Positions 53,529-61,117 of a stretch of 64,000 nt of DNA are shown here, piece by piece. Every line of letters starts with the position of its first letter. Positions within the stretch are counted from its first letter, which is position 1. A model generated the notes under the pieces. The model ran no database searches. It had not been told where the DNA came from and was given only the letters and a program-made list of their open reading frames with translations. Source of the stretch: Salinicoccus carnicancri Crm. GTDB taxonomy: Bacteria > Bacillota > Bacilli > Staphylococcales > Salinicoccaceae. The translations under genes were made by a program, and so were the position numbers. The stretch lies in assembly GCF_000330705.1 (NCBI RefSeq), contig NZ_ANAM01000006.1, positions 248,001 through 312,000 of the forward strand. Direction: 5' to 3'.

Positions 53529-53704
53529 CTCTAAAACACTGGCTCATTACATTCGCCATAGCAATGTTCTTCTTCGCTGGAGTATTCGATCTCATCACAC
53601 CGGAAGTCGTCGCCTGGATGCTGCTCATTTCATTCCTGGCTATTGCGCTCACAAGCATTTTTTCGGAAGTAAAAATAACCGATTGGAGGATTGATAAGAA
53701 ATGA
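53525..53704 (+). CDS. Small phage membrane protein
   Basis: A 59-residue ORF has two predicted membrane helices (about 5-24 and 28-46) and a basic C-terminus. It is joined to both neighbours by ATGA overlaps. It is locally richer in GC than its neighbours. No family is recognised. Confidence 0.6.
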   Translation: MTLKHWLITFAIAMFFFAGVFDLITPEVVAWMLLISFLAIALTSIFSEVKITDWRIDKK

Positions 53705-53898
53705 TATTCACAGAAGTGAGTAATGAACAGTTCGAGGAACAATGCGAAACAATGATTTTTTCCAACCTCATCCACGGTACTGATTACAGCACATCTTACG
53801 AAACTCTCAACACAACAAAATTGTACGGTCACATGATATTCAGCAGTAAAGCAGAAGCAATGGCGTATCTGAAAAATAAAGGAGTGGCAGTGGAATGA
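53701..53898 (+). CDS. Small hypothetical phage protein
   Basis: A 65-residue acidic protein (EVSNEQFEEQCETMIF; KAEAMAYLKNKGV) overlaps its neighbours by 4 bases on each side. The N-terminal EVSNEQFEE recalls EVTNEEFETLYEH of the protein at 57720, so the two may share an ancestor or fold. Confidence 0.65.
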   Translation: MIFTEVSNEQFEEQCETMIFSNLIHGTDYSTSYETLNTTKLYGHMIFSSKAEAMAYLKNKGVAVE

Positions 53899-54620
53899 AC
53901 CCATTACAAGTATTCGATTTTGAAAACCAGAATGTACGAACAGTAGTAATAAAGGATGAACCTCACTTTATTGGTAGAGACGTTGCATCGATTCTTGGAT
54001 ATGCAAATTCAAGGGATGCGTTAACTCGACATGTAGATGAGGAGGACAGGGGAGTAGCGAAGCTCGACACCCCTGGAGGCAAGCAGAATCAAACAATCAT
54101 TAATGAATCCGGACTTTACAGTCTCATTTTTGCAAGCAGACTTGATTCGGCTAAACGATTCAAACGCTGGGTGACATCTGAAGTGCTTCCGGCCATTCGT
54201 AAAACAGGGAGCTATGAAGTGACGAAAGATCCTCTGGAAATTATGAAATTGAGTATGAAGGCACTCGAACAGACCAATGAGGATGTGAAATCACTCAAAA
54301 GTGATGTGACGTATCTGAAAGATGAAGTGAAACTGGAAGTTGGAGAATATAACTTTCTCAGCAAGCATATAAACAGAGTGGTTAGAGAGACCATTTCAAC
54401 CTTTGCATATGCCAATAACAATGAAGTGCGGTCTGAATTATATAAAGATATCAATAGTGGTGTGAACCAGGTAACAGGCGTGAAGACACGATCTCAATTA
54501 AAGCAGAAGCACTTTGATACAGCGTTTGATTTTATCAACCAATGGACGCCTTCCACAGCTACCAGGATGAAGGTCAAGCAGCTCACTATGAACCTCAATG
54601 AGGAGGCTGTCAATGATTAA
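53895..54620 (+). CDS. Phage antirepressor (Bro-N plus C-terminal domain)
   Basis: This 241-residue protein has an N-terminal Bro-N DNA-binding domain (FIGRDVASILGYANSRDALTR; IINESGLYSLIFASRLDSAK; RWVTSEVLPAIRKTGSY) and, after a coiled coil (about 115-150), an ORF6C-like C-terminal domain. Such proteins counteract phage repressors or regulate early genes. The ATG lies within the end of the preceding gene. Confidence 0.9.
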   Translation: MNPLQVFDFENQNVRTVVIKDEPHFIGRDVASILGYANSRDALTRHVDEEDRGVAKLDTPGGKQNQTIINESGLYSLIFASRLDSAKRFKRWVTSEVLPAIRKTGSYEVTKDPLEIMKLSMKALEQTNEDVKSLKSDVTYLKDEVKLEVGEYNFLSKHINRVVRETISTFAYANNNEVRSELYKDINSGVNQVTGVKTRSQLKQKHFDTAFDFINQWTPSTATRMKVKQLTMNLNEEAVND

Positions 54621-54831
54621 AGAAATTGAAGCACTGAATGCTGACACAGGCACACTGGAACATTACGAGCTGCACAAGGTCAATTACAAAAAGAAAAACG
54701 GTGAGATTGATTCAGTGGAGCTCTTTCAAAACGGCAGTCTCGAAACGTATGTAAAAACAGGCAATGCGATTTTTTATTCAGACTATAAGGCAATCAGCAT
54801 ACCAGCGTATCAATTGAAGGGGGTTAGATGA
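54613..54831 (+). CDS. Hypothetical phage protein
   Basis: A 72-residue protein, rich in charged and aromatic residues (YELHKVNYKKKNGEID, YSDYKAISIPAYQLKG), starts at the ATG after GAGGAGG and overlaps the antirepressor by 8 bases. No family is recognised. Confidence 0.65.
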   Translation: MIKEIEALNADTGTLEHYELHKVNYKKKNGEIDSVELFQNGSLETYVKTGNAIFYSDYKAISIPAYQLKGVR

Positions 54832-55016
54832 TGACTCTGAAAGAGAAAAAGGAAGTGCTCATAAACGATCTGAATCAGCAGGTAGCGCGACTGGATAAAG
54901 GCATTGATCGATGCGAAAAAGAAATTTCTAAGTACATGAAAGAAATCGAGAGTTATAAAGAAAATCGTCAATCGACACTTTCGCTACTGCACGAAATTAG
55001 AAAGATTAAGGCATAA
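54828..55016 (+). CDS. Coiled-coil phage protein
   Basis: A 62-residue protein consists almost entirely of a heptad-patterned helix (QQVARLDKGIDRCEKEISKY). It overlaps the previous gene by 4 bases. No family is recognised. Confidence 0.65.
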   Translation: MMTLKEKKEVLINDLNQQVARLDKGIDRCEKEISKYMKEIESYKENRQSTLSLLHEIRKIKA

Positions 55017-55044
55017 AAAAACGTACTGATAGAGGTCAGTACGT
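55015..55044 (-). terminator. Leftward-reading intrinsic terminator inside the early operon
   Basis: The perfect 9-bp stem ACGTACTGA/TCAGTACGT has seven A residues on its left side, so on the minus strand it is a stem followed by seven T. On the plus strand it has no T-tract. It lies just before the replication gene. Confidence 0.7.
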
Positions 55045-55091
55045 CAGATAAAAACACACTTTTATTATAGCACGTCATGGAGGAAATGAGT

Positions 55092-55793
55092 ATGGAAAAT
55101 CATCCGAGCTACTTTGGGTTCATTACTGCTGAGGTCAGGTACGATGCTGATCTCACTGGTGATGAAAAGATATTATACGCTGAAATCACTGCCTTATCGA
55201 ATAAGCATGGTTATTGCTACGCATCAAATGATTATTTCGCAAAGCTTTTCAGTGTAACTGATGTAACAGTCTCCAGGAGATTAAAGAAGCTAAAAGCAAG
55301 AGGTTACATCAATATCACTTATAAAAGAAATGGCACTGTAGTCACCAATCGAAAGATTTATCCATTAACACAAACGATAACGGCCGTTAACAATACTGAT
55401 AATGGACCGTTAACAGATGAGGCAACGGCCGTTAACAGAACTGTTAAAGAGAATAATATAACTAGTAATAATATAACTAAGAATAAAATAACTAATAAAG
55501 AACATGAGCGTTTTGAGGACTTCTGGAATCTTTATAAAAAGAAAAAGAAAAGACCTCAAGCCATAAGAGCTTTCAATACAGCTATTCAAAATCACAGTTA
55601 CGAAGATATTGAAAAAGGAGTCGTCTCTTATCTGAAAAGTATCAAGATAGGCGATGAAAGATATCAGGCGCATCCAGCTACATTCTTAAATAATGAGATG
55701 TATATGGACGATCACGACTATATCAAAGGCAATCTTTATGAATCCTCTGGAGAGAGTGCACCAGGCGACGATGATTTCCTGAATGGACTGTAG
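55092..55793 (+). CDS. Phage replication initiator / replisome organiser with winged helix
   Basis: This 233-residue protein has an N-terminal winged-helix DNA-binding domain (about 10-95: LTGDEKILYAEITALSNKHG, NDYFAKLFSVTDVTVSRRL), a low-complexity Asn/Thr-rich linker (about 98-137) encoded by repeat DNA, and a C-terminal domain (EDFWNLYKKKKKRPQA) seen in phage replisome organisers. The ATG at 55092 follows GGAGG; an upstream ATG at 55077 overlaps it. It precedes the helicase loader and DnaB genes. Confidence 0.88.
   Translation: MENHPSYFGFITAEVRYDADLTGDEKILYAEITALSNKHGYCYASNDYFAKLFSVTDVTVSRRLKKLKARGYINITYKRNGTVVTNRKIYPLTQTITAVNNTDNGPLTDEATAVNRTVKENNITSNNITKNKITNKEHERFEDFWNLYKKKKKRPQAIRAFNTAIQNHSYEDIEKGVVSYLKSIKIGDERYQAHPATFLNNEMYMDDHDYIKGNLYESSGESAPGDDDFLNGL
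55371..55500 (+). other. Probable phage replication origin (iterons plus AT-rich element)
   Basis: CCGTTAACA occurs three times (55384, 55407, 55429), spaced 23 and 22 bases (about two helical turns), with a degenerate fourth copy at 55441. A very AT-rich stretch with repeated ATAACTA units follows (55450-55500). The array is inside the replication protein gene, where many temperate phages keep their origin. Confidence 0.72.
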
Positions 55794-55801
55794 GTGATGA
55801 T

Positions 55802-56149
55802 GTGGACAAAGAGGAAGCGAAAACAGTAATACGGACCATCAGAGCGTATTATCCGAACTTCATGGCAGACAACGATAGAGAGGTCGCACGGATCTGGATG
55901 TATAAACTCATGAAGGGCAATTTTGAAATGACGATGGCGAAGCTGGACCATTACGCAGAAAAAGAAACATTTGCTCCAAAGCTTGCCCATATCTTATATA
56001 TCGAACCGAAAGAAAAAGTAGACAGTGAAATGATCGCATCCATCGAACAGGTTGAAAGAGAAAAGTCTGATCCTGAGCTCTCCCGGCAGCGTGATGAAAA
56101 ACTAAAGAAACTCAGCGTATTGCTCAAGGGAGGTGCATCAGATGAATGA
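55802..56149 (+). CDS. Replicative helicase loader/inhibitor (G39P-like)
   Basis: This 115-residue helical protein (EEAKTVIRTIRAYYPNFM; VARIWMYKLMKGNFEMTMAK) matches the layout of SPP1 gp39-type loaders, which deliver the phage DnaB helicase to the origin complex. The GTG start at 55802 follows TAGGTGATG. It overlaps the helicase gene by 8 bases. Position between initiator and helicase supports the call. Confidence 0.8.
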   Translation: MDKEEAKTVIRTIRAYYPNFMADNDREVARIWMYKLMKGNFEMTMAKLDHYAEKETFAPKLAHILYIEPKEKVDSEMIASIEQVEREKSDPELSRQRDEKLKKLSVLLKGGASDE

Positions 56150-57410
56150 AATCGCAAACTTTACAGATGTGGAGTACTTCGAGAAGACAGTGCTGGCCAA
56201 AGCGTTGCTGTTTCCTGAACTGCGTAAACAGTTGCGGTTGCTTCCGGAATACTTCGATGATAACCGACATGGCGCAATCGCGAATAAACTGCAGAGTGAC
56301 CTCGCATTTGATAAGCATCAGTTGATCAGTGAAGCCGTGAAGCTTCCAGAAGTATATGGAAATTATGATTTTGTCAGTCAGATTGCTTTTTTGGATATAC
56401 CGACGGATAAAGGGTTCATTGGAGACCAGGAACAGGTCCTGAAGCATTACAAACATAGAGAAATTGCTAAGACAATGGATGCCTACACACAGGATCCCAG
56501 TTTCGATAACAGTATGGCCATGAGAAATAAGATTGACCATCTGGAACAGATTGACCTGGAGCAGGGCGATAAGAAGTTAGATACTCTCGCACAGGTATTC
56601 GATAGCCTCTATGAAGAAAATGCCACAACAATCATAAAGACCGGCATCGATGCAGTGGACAACCTGATTTCATTCGAACCGGCCCAGGTTAACATCATTG
56701 CCGGACGGCCTTCAATGGGTAAGACAGCTCTGGCATTGCAGATGGCATTGAATGTGGCAGACGAAACCACGCAGGTCATATTTTTCTCGCTTGAAACATC
56801 TGAAATCAAACTGACACATCGGATTCTTTCGAACATGTCCGGCGTACATCTTGAAAAATTCAAACAGCCGAGCAAAAGCATGACCAACGAGGACATTGAT
56901 AAAGTCATCGCAGCCATTGAAATCTATCATGGCGCAAATATAAAAATAATAGATGATGCAAGGGTGAGCCCAAATCATATCAGGGCAGAAGCCAATAACA
57001 TTCCTGAGGGCATGAATGGTGTGATATTCATCGACTACTTAACACTTATGAAATCGGATAATAAACATCACGATAAACGCCAAGAGGTCGAAGAGATATC
57101 CAGAGAATTGAAGATCATTGCCAAAGAACAGAATGTGACCATCAACGCATTATCTCAACTCTCCCGGGGACCTGAGAGCCGGCAGGACAAACGGCCGCTC
57201 ATGAGCGACCTGAGGGAATCAGGACAGGTCGAACAGGATGCTGATATCGTCGCCCTGTGCTACCGGGATGATTATTACCTTAGAGATGAAGAAGAGAACC
57301 CCTCAGAGGGCAGCCAACTTGAAGTGATCATCTCCAAGAACAAAGATGGCGCGACCGGCACAGCACTGACGCAATTCTTCAAAACGACGCAAAGAATATT
57401 TACAGGGTGA
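56142..57410 (+). CDS. DnaB-like replicative DNA helicase
   Basis: This 422-residue helicase has an N-terminal DnaB domain (about 1-110) and a RecA-like core with GRPSMGKTAL (near 190), VIFIDYLTLMKSD Walker B, NALSQLSRGPESR and DLRESGQVEQDADIVALCYR. AGGGAGGTG fixes the ATG at 56142. It unwinds phage DNA at the fork. Confidence 0.95.
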   Translation: MNEIANFTDVEYFEKTVLAKALLFPELRKQLRLLPEYFDDNRHGAIANKLQSDLAFDKHQLISEAVKLPEVYGNYDFVSQIAFLDIPTDKGFIGDQEQVLKHYKHREIAKTMDAYTQDPSFDNSMAMRNKIDHLEQIDLEQGDKKLDTLAQVFDSLYEENATTIIKTGIDAVDNLISFEPAQVNIIAGRPSMGKTALALQMALNVADETTQVIFFSLETSEIKLTHRILSNMSGVHLEKFKQPSKSMTNEDIDKVIAAIEIYHGANIKIIDDARVSPNHIRAEANNIPEGMNGVIFIDYLTLMKSDNKHHDKRQEVEEISRELKIIAKEQNVTINALSQLSRGPESRQDKRPLMSDLRESGQVEQDADIVALCYRDDYYLRDEEENPSEGSQLEVIISKNKDGATGTALTQFFKTTQRIFTG

Positions 57411-57415
57411 TGGGT

Positions 57416-57745
57416 ATGCAGACAATCACAGACACATTGCAATCATTTGAGGAAATCATCCGCGAGGCGAACAATGATGCAGCAGTAAGGACCTTCACAG
57501 TCTATAAGTACTCATTGCTCTACCTGGTGCAGACAGACAAGCTTCAGATGAACGACAAGGCGGAGAAATTCATGGAAGGGTATTTGGAGGACTTCGCCAC
57601 ATACGACCACTACAAAGTGGCTCAGGCATATCTCATGAGAAACCAACGCCCTTTATTAAACTATACGCAATCTATTTATCACGGTGCCGGCGCTTGCCCG
57701 TGGCCAAGGAGGCATACAAATGGATTACAAAGAAGTGACCAATGA
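57416..57745 (+). CDS. Hypothetical phage protein
   Basis: A 109-residue protein with a helical N-terminus (ITDTLQSFEEIIREANNDAA) and a distinct C-terminal end (GAGACPWPRRHTNGLQRS) that overlaps the next gene by 26 bases. The ribosome site AGGGTG fits the ATG at 57416. No family is recognised. Confidence 0.65.
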   Translation: MQTITDTLQSFEEIIREANNDAAVRTFTVYKYSLLYLVQTDKLQMNDKAEKFMEGYLEDFATYDHYKVAQAYLMRNQRPLLNYTQSIYHGAGACPWPRRHTNGLQRSDQ

Positions 57746-57956
57746 AGAATTTGAAACACTCTATGAACATATAAATCAACAAGAAGAAGATACATTGTAC
57801 GCTTCAGATTTCGGCTCACACTACGAAGTAATGGACTTTGCAGAGGAATACGCCACTTTCAAATTTGAGGACGGCAGAGAAGCTAAGAGAGCCATTTCAG
57901 AGCGTTATCCATCCTGTAGGTTACAAGAACAAATAAATCTATTCGAGGTGATCTAA
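57720..57956 (+). CDS. Small acidic phage protein
   Basis: A 78-residue protein (EVTNEEFETLYEHINQQEED; KFEDGREAKRAISERYP) with AAGGAGG before the ATG. Its start resembles that of the 53701 gene product. Its stop shares one base with the next start (TAATG). Function unknown. Confidence 0.7.
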   Translation: MDYKEVTNEEFETLYEHINQQEEDTLYASDFGSHYEVMDFAEEYATFKFEDGREAKRAISERYPSCRLQEQINLFEVI

Positions 57957-58156
57957 TGAATATTAAACAGGGAGATAAATTTCAATATGAAAATACTAAC
58001 GGTGATCAGGAAACAGTGGAAATCATTTCTACTATAGGTGACCATGTCGGCTACAAGCATATACAAGGGAGGTCGGCTTCCACAAGTATCCATGAGGACT
58101 TCTTTCAGCAACTGATAAAGAATGGCTACTTCAAGAGAATGGGGGAGGATGCATGA
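57956..58156 (+). CDS. Small hypothetical phage protein
   Basis: A 66-residue protein, probably beta-rich at the start (KQGDKFQYENTNGDQETVE), coupled by TAATG to the upstream gene and by ATGA to the next. No family is recognised. Confidence 0.65.
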   Translation: MNIKQGDKFQYENTNGDQETVEIISTIGDHVGYKHIQGRSASTSIHEDFFQQLIKNGYFKRMGEDA

Positions 58157-58410
58157 AGACTTTCAATCAAATAACTAAAAGTGAACTGTATGAAGAATAT
58201 ATTCACATGAAACGTCAGATCGAGTGGCTTCAGAAAAGATTGACACAGCAACATGAAGAGTTTCTACCACCAGAAATCAGAGACGAGCTACAGAGGCTGA
58301 ATAAAGAGAATCATGACCTGACGGTGGAAACCAGACGATTGACAGCTGTAGTGAATGATTTGAGAAAAGAGTTGGCAGAGTATCAGAAAGATATCACGTG
58401 GGTCATGTAG
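58153..58410 (+). CDS. Coiled-coil phage protein
   Basis: An 85-residue protein with two long amphipathic helices (EYIHMKRQIEWLQKRLTQQ; LQRLNKENHDLTVETRRL). Function unknown. The ATG overlaps the upstream stop. Confidence 0.65.
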   Translation: MKTFNQITKSELYEEYIHMKRQIEWLQKRLTQQHEEFLPPEIRDELQRLNKENHDLTVETRRLTAVVNDLRKELAEYQKDITWVM

Positions 58411-58614
58411 ATGCTATTCAGAGGACTCCTGAACCGCCGGCACATCTATAAAGCCGGCAAGCGATTTGCCACCATGATACCAGGCGCAGATGACGTGTTG
58501 ATACTGCCGAACAAATACCAGGACGTTATCGCATATGAGAGTTTCGAGCTATGTTATCAGCATTACGAACGATGGTTAAAAGAAAATCATTTTGAAGAGA
58601 GGGATCCGGAATGA
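58411..58614 (+). CDS. Small hypothetical phage protein
   Basis: A 67-residue basic protein (LNRRHIYKAGKRFATMIPG; FELCYQHYERWLKENHF) that begins immediately after the preceding stop codon. It overlaps the next gene by 4 bases. No family is recognised. Confidence 0.6.
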   Translation: MLFRGLLNRRHIYKAGKRFATMIPGADDVLILPNKYQDVIAYESFELCYQHYERWLKENHFEERDPE

Positions 58615-58832
58615 AAACCACACCGAACCTAATCAGCGGTGAATTGATGATCATTGAAAAACAAATGAGACACCACATACATGATTCATACGCTCGCATG
58701 TACTCCAAAGCATTCTACGATAAACACTTCGTCAAAGCACTTGGAAGACAGCTCACATATAAGCACATGGATAAAAACATTAATGTGTCTGCAACAGAAG
58801 ATGATTACATCCTGGAAGTGAAACCAATATAA
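58611..58832 (+). CDS. Small hypothetical phage protein
   Basis: A 73-residue protein rich in His, Tyr and Met (KQMRHHIHDSYARMYSKAFY). The ATGA overlap couples it to the upstream gene. No family is recognised. Confidence 0.6.
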   Translation: MKTTPNLISGELMIIEKQMRHHIHDSYARMYSKAFYDKHFVKALGRQLTYKHMDKNINVSATEDDYILEVKPI

Positions 58833-58844
58833 GGAGGTAAGGCG

Positions 58845-59357
58845 ATGACAACTTTAGGTATTATATGGCTCATATGTCTATTGTGGATGACGGTGTCATT
58901 AATATTCTACCGTCCCAGAAAAATGGGCGGTCTGTATGACCATAAGCTGATTAAAGACCGGACTAAAACGAACTTTAATTTAATAGCGCTATATTTCAAT
59001 CTTCGGAATGGAGAATTTATCGATAAAGATTTTCTGACTCGATTCAAACCCCTCACACCGCTCCAAAAGGAAATCCGGGAGGAAGAGCGCACCATTAAGC
59101 AGCTTGAAGCACAGAGAGCGGATATGGAGCGACTGGAGGAGCTGGTCCGGAAGAGAGTAATGTTGTTTGAGGAAGTGGGAGACAAGCATGTTGAGGGTGC
59201 AGGAGTGAGACTTACCAGCCACATAGTTGAACCGGATGGAATCACACATCAAAACACTTATTTCTGCCACAGATGTGAGAAGAATAAAACGTTGAACATG
59301 ATGACTAAAGAAAATCCAATGATGCTTATCTGTAAAAAATGTGAGGAGGAAATTTAA
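58845..59357 (+). CDS. Membrane-anchored coiled-coil protein with zinc-ribbon-like C-terminus
   Basis: A 170-residue protein has one N-terminal membrane helix (about 4-22), a cytosolic helix with strong heptad pattern (about 75-110) and a C-terminal CHRC...CKKC arrangement (about 140-167) that could bind zinc. AAGGAGGTAAGG precedes the ATG. I do not recognise the family. Confidence 0.7.
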   Translation: MTTLGIIWLICLLWMTVSLIFYRPRKMGGLYDHKLIKDRTKTNFNLIALYFNLRNGEFIDKDFLTRFKPLTPLQKEIREEERTIKQLEAQRADMERLEELVRKRVMLFEEVGDKHVEGAGVRLTSHIVEPDGITHQNTYFCHRCEKNKTLNMMTKENPMMLICKKCEEEI

Positions 59358-59662
59358 TGACCTACCAAACAAAATGCAAAGCCGACGGCTCATGTGTCGA
59401 ACGCATAGACAGTCAGGCGGAGTCAATCAAGGCATATCAGGATGAGATTAACAGACTACGCACAATCGTGGAAAAAAAGACCGAAGCGATGGACAGGGCG
59501 GTTAAGCAGATTACGAATTGCCGGAAGTCGAGGCAAAGACTGTTCAACGAGAACAGCGGCCTGAAAGAGCGTATACGCAAGTTGGAGCGTCGTCAGCCGG
59601 TCGTGCTGCGGGAGGATGCTAACTGGGATTCAAGGCCGAGAGAGGAGTCGTGGGAGTTGTGA
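59357..59662 (+). CDS. Coiled-coil phage protein
   Basis: A 101-residue protein with a central coiled coil (about 18-80; AESIKAYQDEINRLRTIVEK) and two N-terminal cysteines (KCKADGSC). It is coupled to the previous gene by TAATG. Function unknown. Confidence 0.65.
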   Translation: MTYQTKCKADGSCVERIDSQAESIKAYQDEINRLRTIVEKKTEAMDRAVKQITNCRKSRQRLFNENSGLKERIRKLERRQPVVLREDANWDSRPREESWEL

Positions 59663-59892
59663 TTACATTACTCACTTCCGCCGCCGTGCTACTGAACGTA
59701 TTACTGCTGCTCATTTGCACGGTGTGCATGATGGAGATAAAAGAAAGGATTGATAAACGCCCGATCAATCAAAACACCGTGAATCCAATTCCGTGGATGT
59801 CAAGCAATACCAGAGAACACTCCGGACCCACAAAAGCGGAGGAAGAATTTTATTTCGGAGATGATGATAAGAAGAATAAGGGGGACGAATAG
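59650..59892 (+). CDS. Small phage membrane protein
   Basis: About 80 residues with an N-terminal membrane helix (about 4-27) and a polar, acidic tail. The start is uncertain: a GTG at 59650 or, with better spacing to GAGAGGAG, the GTG at 59659. It overlaps the previous gene. No family is recognised. Confidence 0.6.
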   Translation: MGVVITLLTSAAVLLNVLLLLICTVCMMEIKERIDKRPINQNTVNPIPWMSSNTREHSGPTKAEEEFYFGDDDKKNKGDE

Positions 59893-59893
59893 C

Positions 59894-60067
59894 ATGACAA
59901 CAGTAAAAGAAATGATGCAATTTCAGGAAGTTATCAATACCAAAGAATCGTTAAAGGTTAAAAAAGTAATTACTAAAGATGACCATGAATTTCTGGAGCT
60001 AAAAGATGAGCACAATAACAAAATCGAAATGAAATTCTATCCGGGATTTTATGAGGAGGACGAGTGA
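59894..60067 (+). CDS. Small hypothetical phage protein
   Basis: A 57-residue charged protein (VINTKESLKVKKVITKDD; NKIEMKFYPGFYEEDE), probably beta-rich. The ATG at 59894 lies one base after the upstream stop; GGGGGACG is the ribosome site. Unknown function. Confidence 0.6.
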   Translation: MTTVKEMMQFQEVINTKESLKVKKVITKDDHEFLELKDEHNNKIEMKFYPGFYEEDE

Positions 60068-60069
60068 AA

Positions 60070-60291
60070 ATGAGAACAGAAACAATCAATGCGGTCTTGG
60101 AACATTCCAAGAAAGACTTGACTTTAGATGACGTTGCGCACCTTTTTGAAGACGATGCTGATTTGGAGGACTTTATAGATGAGTATGATATTGAATTGAG
60201 AATGTTCTTGTCTAAAGTGATTCCCGAGGTCATGCAAAGGCTGAAAATGAGAATGGTATTTGCCAACTCTGGCGAGGAGGGCAATCAATGA
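60070..60291 (+). CDS. Small acidic phage protein
   Basis: A 73-residue acidic helical protein (LDDVAHLFEDDADLEDFID). GAGGAGGA lies 8 bases before the ATG at 60070. It overlaps the next gene by 4 bases. Unknown function. Confidence 0.65.
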   Translation: MRTETINAVLEHSKKDLTLDDVAHLFEDDADLEDFIDEYDIELRMFLSKVIPEVMQRLKMRMVFANSGEEGNQ

Positions 60292-60476
60292 ACAAACACG
60301 TTGAAGAATTCAAAACAGATATGAGGATTAAATTAAACGATGCAAAGGAAACTCTAAAAGACAGAAGTAAACAAAGAGAGCATTACGAAAGGCTTGAAAA
60401 AGAAAGCCAAGAAGAAATTAAAATTATTGAAGAGTCATTACTCGTTATAGATACAGGGGAGGATTATCTGGCATGA
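60288..60476 (+). CDS. Coiled-coil phage protein
   Basis: A 62-residue protein, nearly all helix (DMRIKLNDAKETLKDRSKQR; LEKESQEEIKIIEESLLV). It is coupled by ATGA to both neighbours. Unknown function. Confidence 0.65.
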   Translation: MNKHVEEFKTDMRIKLNDAKETLKDRSKQREHYERLEKESQEEIKIIEESLLVIDTGEDYLA

Positions 60477-60937
60477 ACCAACTCAAAATAAAGAAACTCC
60501 ATCCGGATGCGATGATTCCGACGAGGAGTCATCCACACGATGCGGGATTGGATTTATACGCACTGGAGGATACTAGAATACACAATGGGACTGTAGTATT
60601 AGTAAAAACAGGTATAGCAATAGATATACCGGAAGGTTATGAAGCTCAAGTCAGACCACGTTCTGGAATGACGCTTAAAACACCACTGCAAGTGCAACTT
60701 GGGACAATCGATTGTGGCTATGCAGGTGATGTTGGGGTGATAGTTAGAAGTTTCAAGAAACCGTCCGGCGGTGACCTAGTTTATAGACCGACAGATTATT
60801 TTGAAGACATTGAAGCAGGTGACAAGATAGCCCAACTCGTCATCAGTCCAATCGTCACGCCATCAGTTGAAATAGTGGAGGAATTTGAAAGTGAATCAGC
60901 AAGAGGCACAAACGGATTCGGATCAACAGGGAAGTAA
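60473..60937 (+). CDS. dut: dUTP diphosphatase
   Basis: This trimeric dUTPase hydrolyses dUTP to dUMP. The 154-residue protein has all five motifs: DAGLDLYA, RPRSGM, GTIDCGYAGDVGV, GDKIAQLVI and ARGTNGFGSTG. In staphylococcal phages and SaPIs such dUTPases also derepress pathogenicity islands; whether this one does is unknown. Its end overlaps a 27-residue ORF in another frame. Confidence 0.96.
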   Translation: MNQLKIKKLHPDAMIPTRSHPHDAGLDLYALEDTRIHNGTVVLVKTGIAIDIPEGYEAQVRPRSGMTLKTPLQVQLGTIDCGYAGDVGVIVRSFKKPSGGDLVYRPTDYFEDIEAGDKIAQLVISPIVTPSVEIVEEFESESARGTNGFGSTGK

Positions 60938-60974
60938 TATCCTGGAACAGGTCAAAGAAATATTAGGCAGGTGA
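60891..60974 (+). CDS. 27-residue peptide with C-terminal NILEQVKEILGR
   Basis: This tiny ORF starts at GTG after TGGAGG with 9-base spacing, overlapping the last 47 bases of dut in a different frame. The N-terminal half is Gln/Asp/Ser-rich; the C-terminal NILEQVKEILG is nearly the same as the end of the chromosomal 25-residue ORF at 31906. Shared sequence between two unlinked loci supports translation of both. Family unknown. Confidence 0.55.
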   Translation: MNQQEAQTDSDQQGSNILEQVKEILGR

Positions 60975-60977
60975 TAT

Positions 60978-61070
60978 ATGAACATCGGCGCTGCACTTGC
61001 ACTGATCACTGTACTGTTTTGCATCTGGATCATCATACTCGTCATTATCGGAAACAATATGAATAAGTAA
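60978..61070 (+). CDS. 30-residue membrane peptide
   Basis: An ORF with one hydrophobic segment (about residues 5-24) and a short polar tail starts 3 bases after the stop of the NILEQV peptide gene; AGGTG is its ribosome site. A hairpin terminator follows. It could be a holin-like or toxin-like peptide, but nothing specific supports either. Confidence 0.5.
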   Translation: MNIGAALALITVLFCIWIIILVIIGNNMNK

Positions 61071-61094
61071 GGGAGCAGCGTCAACGCTCCTTTT
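61071..61094 (+). terminator. Possible terminator after the membrane peptide
   Basis: GGAGC/GCTCC arms with inner AGCG/CGCT pairing are followed by TTTT. It is weak, and the operon may read through. Confidence 0.55.
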
Positions 61095-61117
61095 CATCAC
61101 ATGAAGGAGGAAACTCA

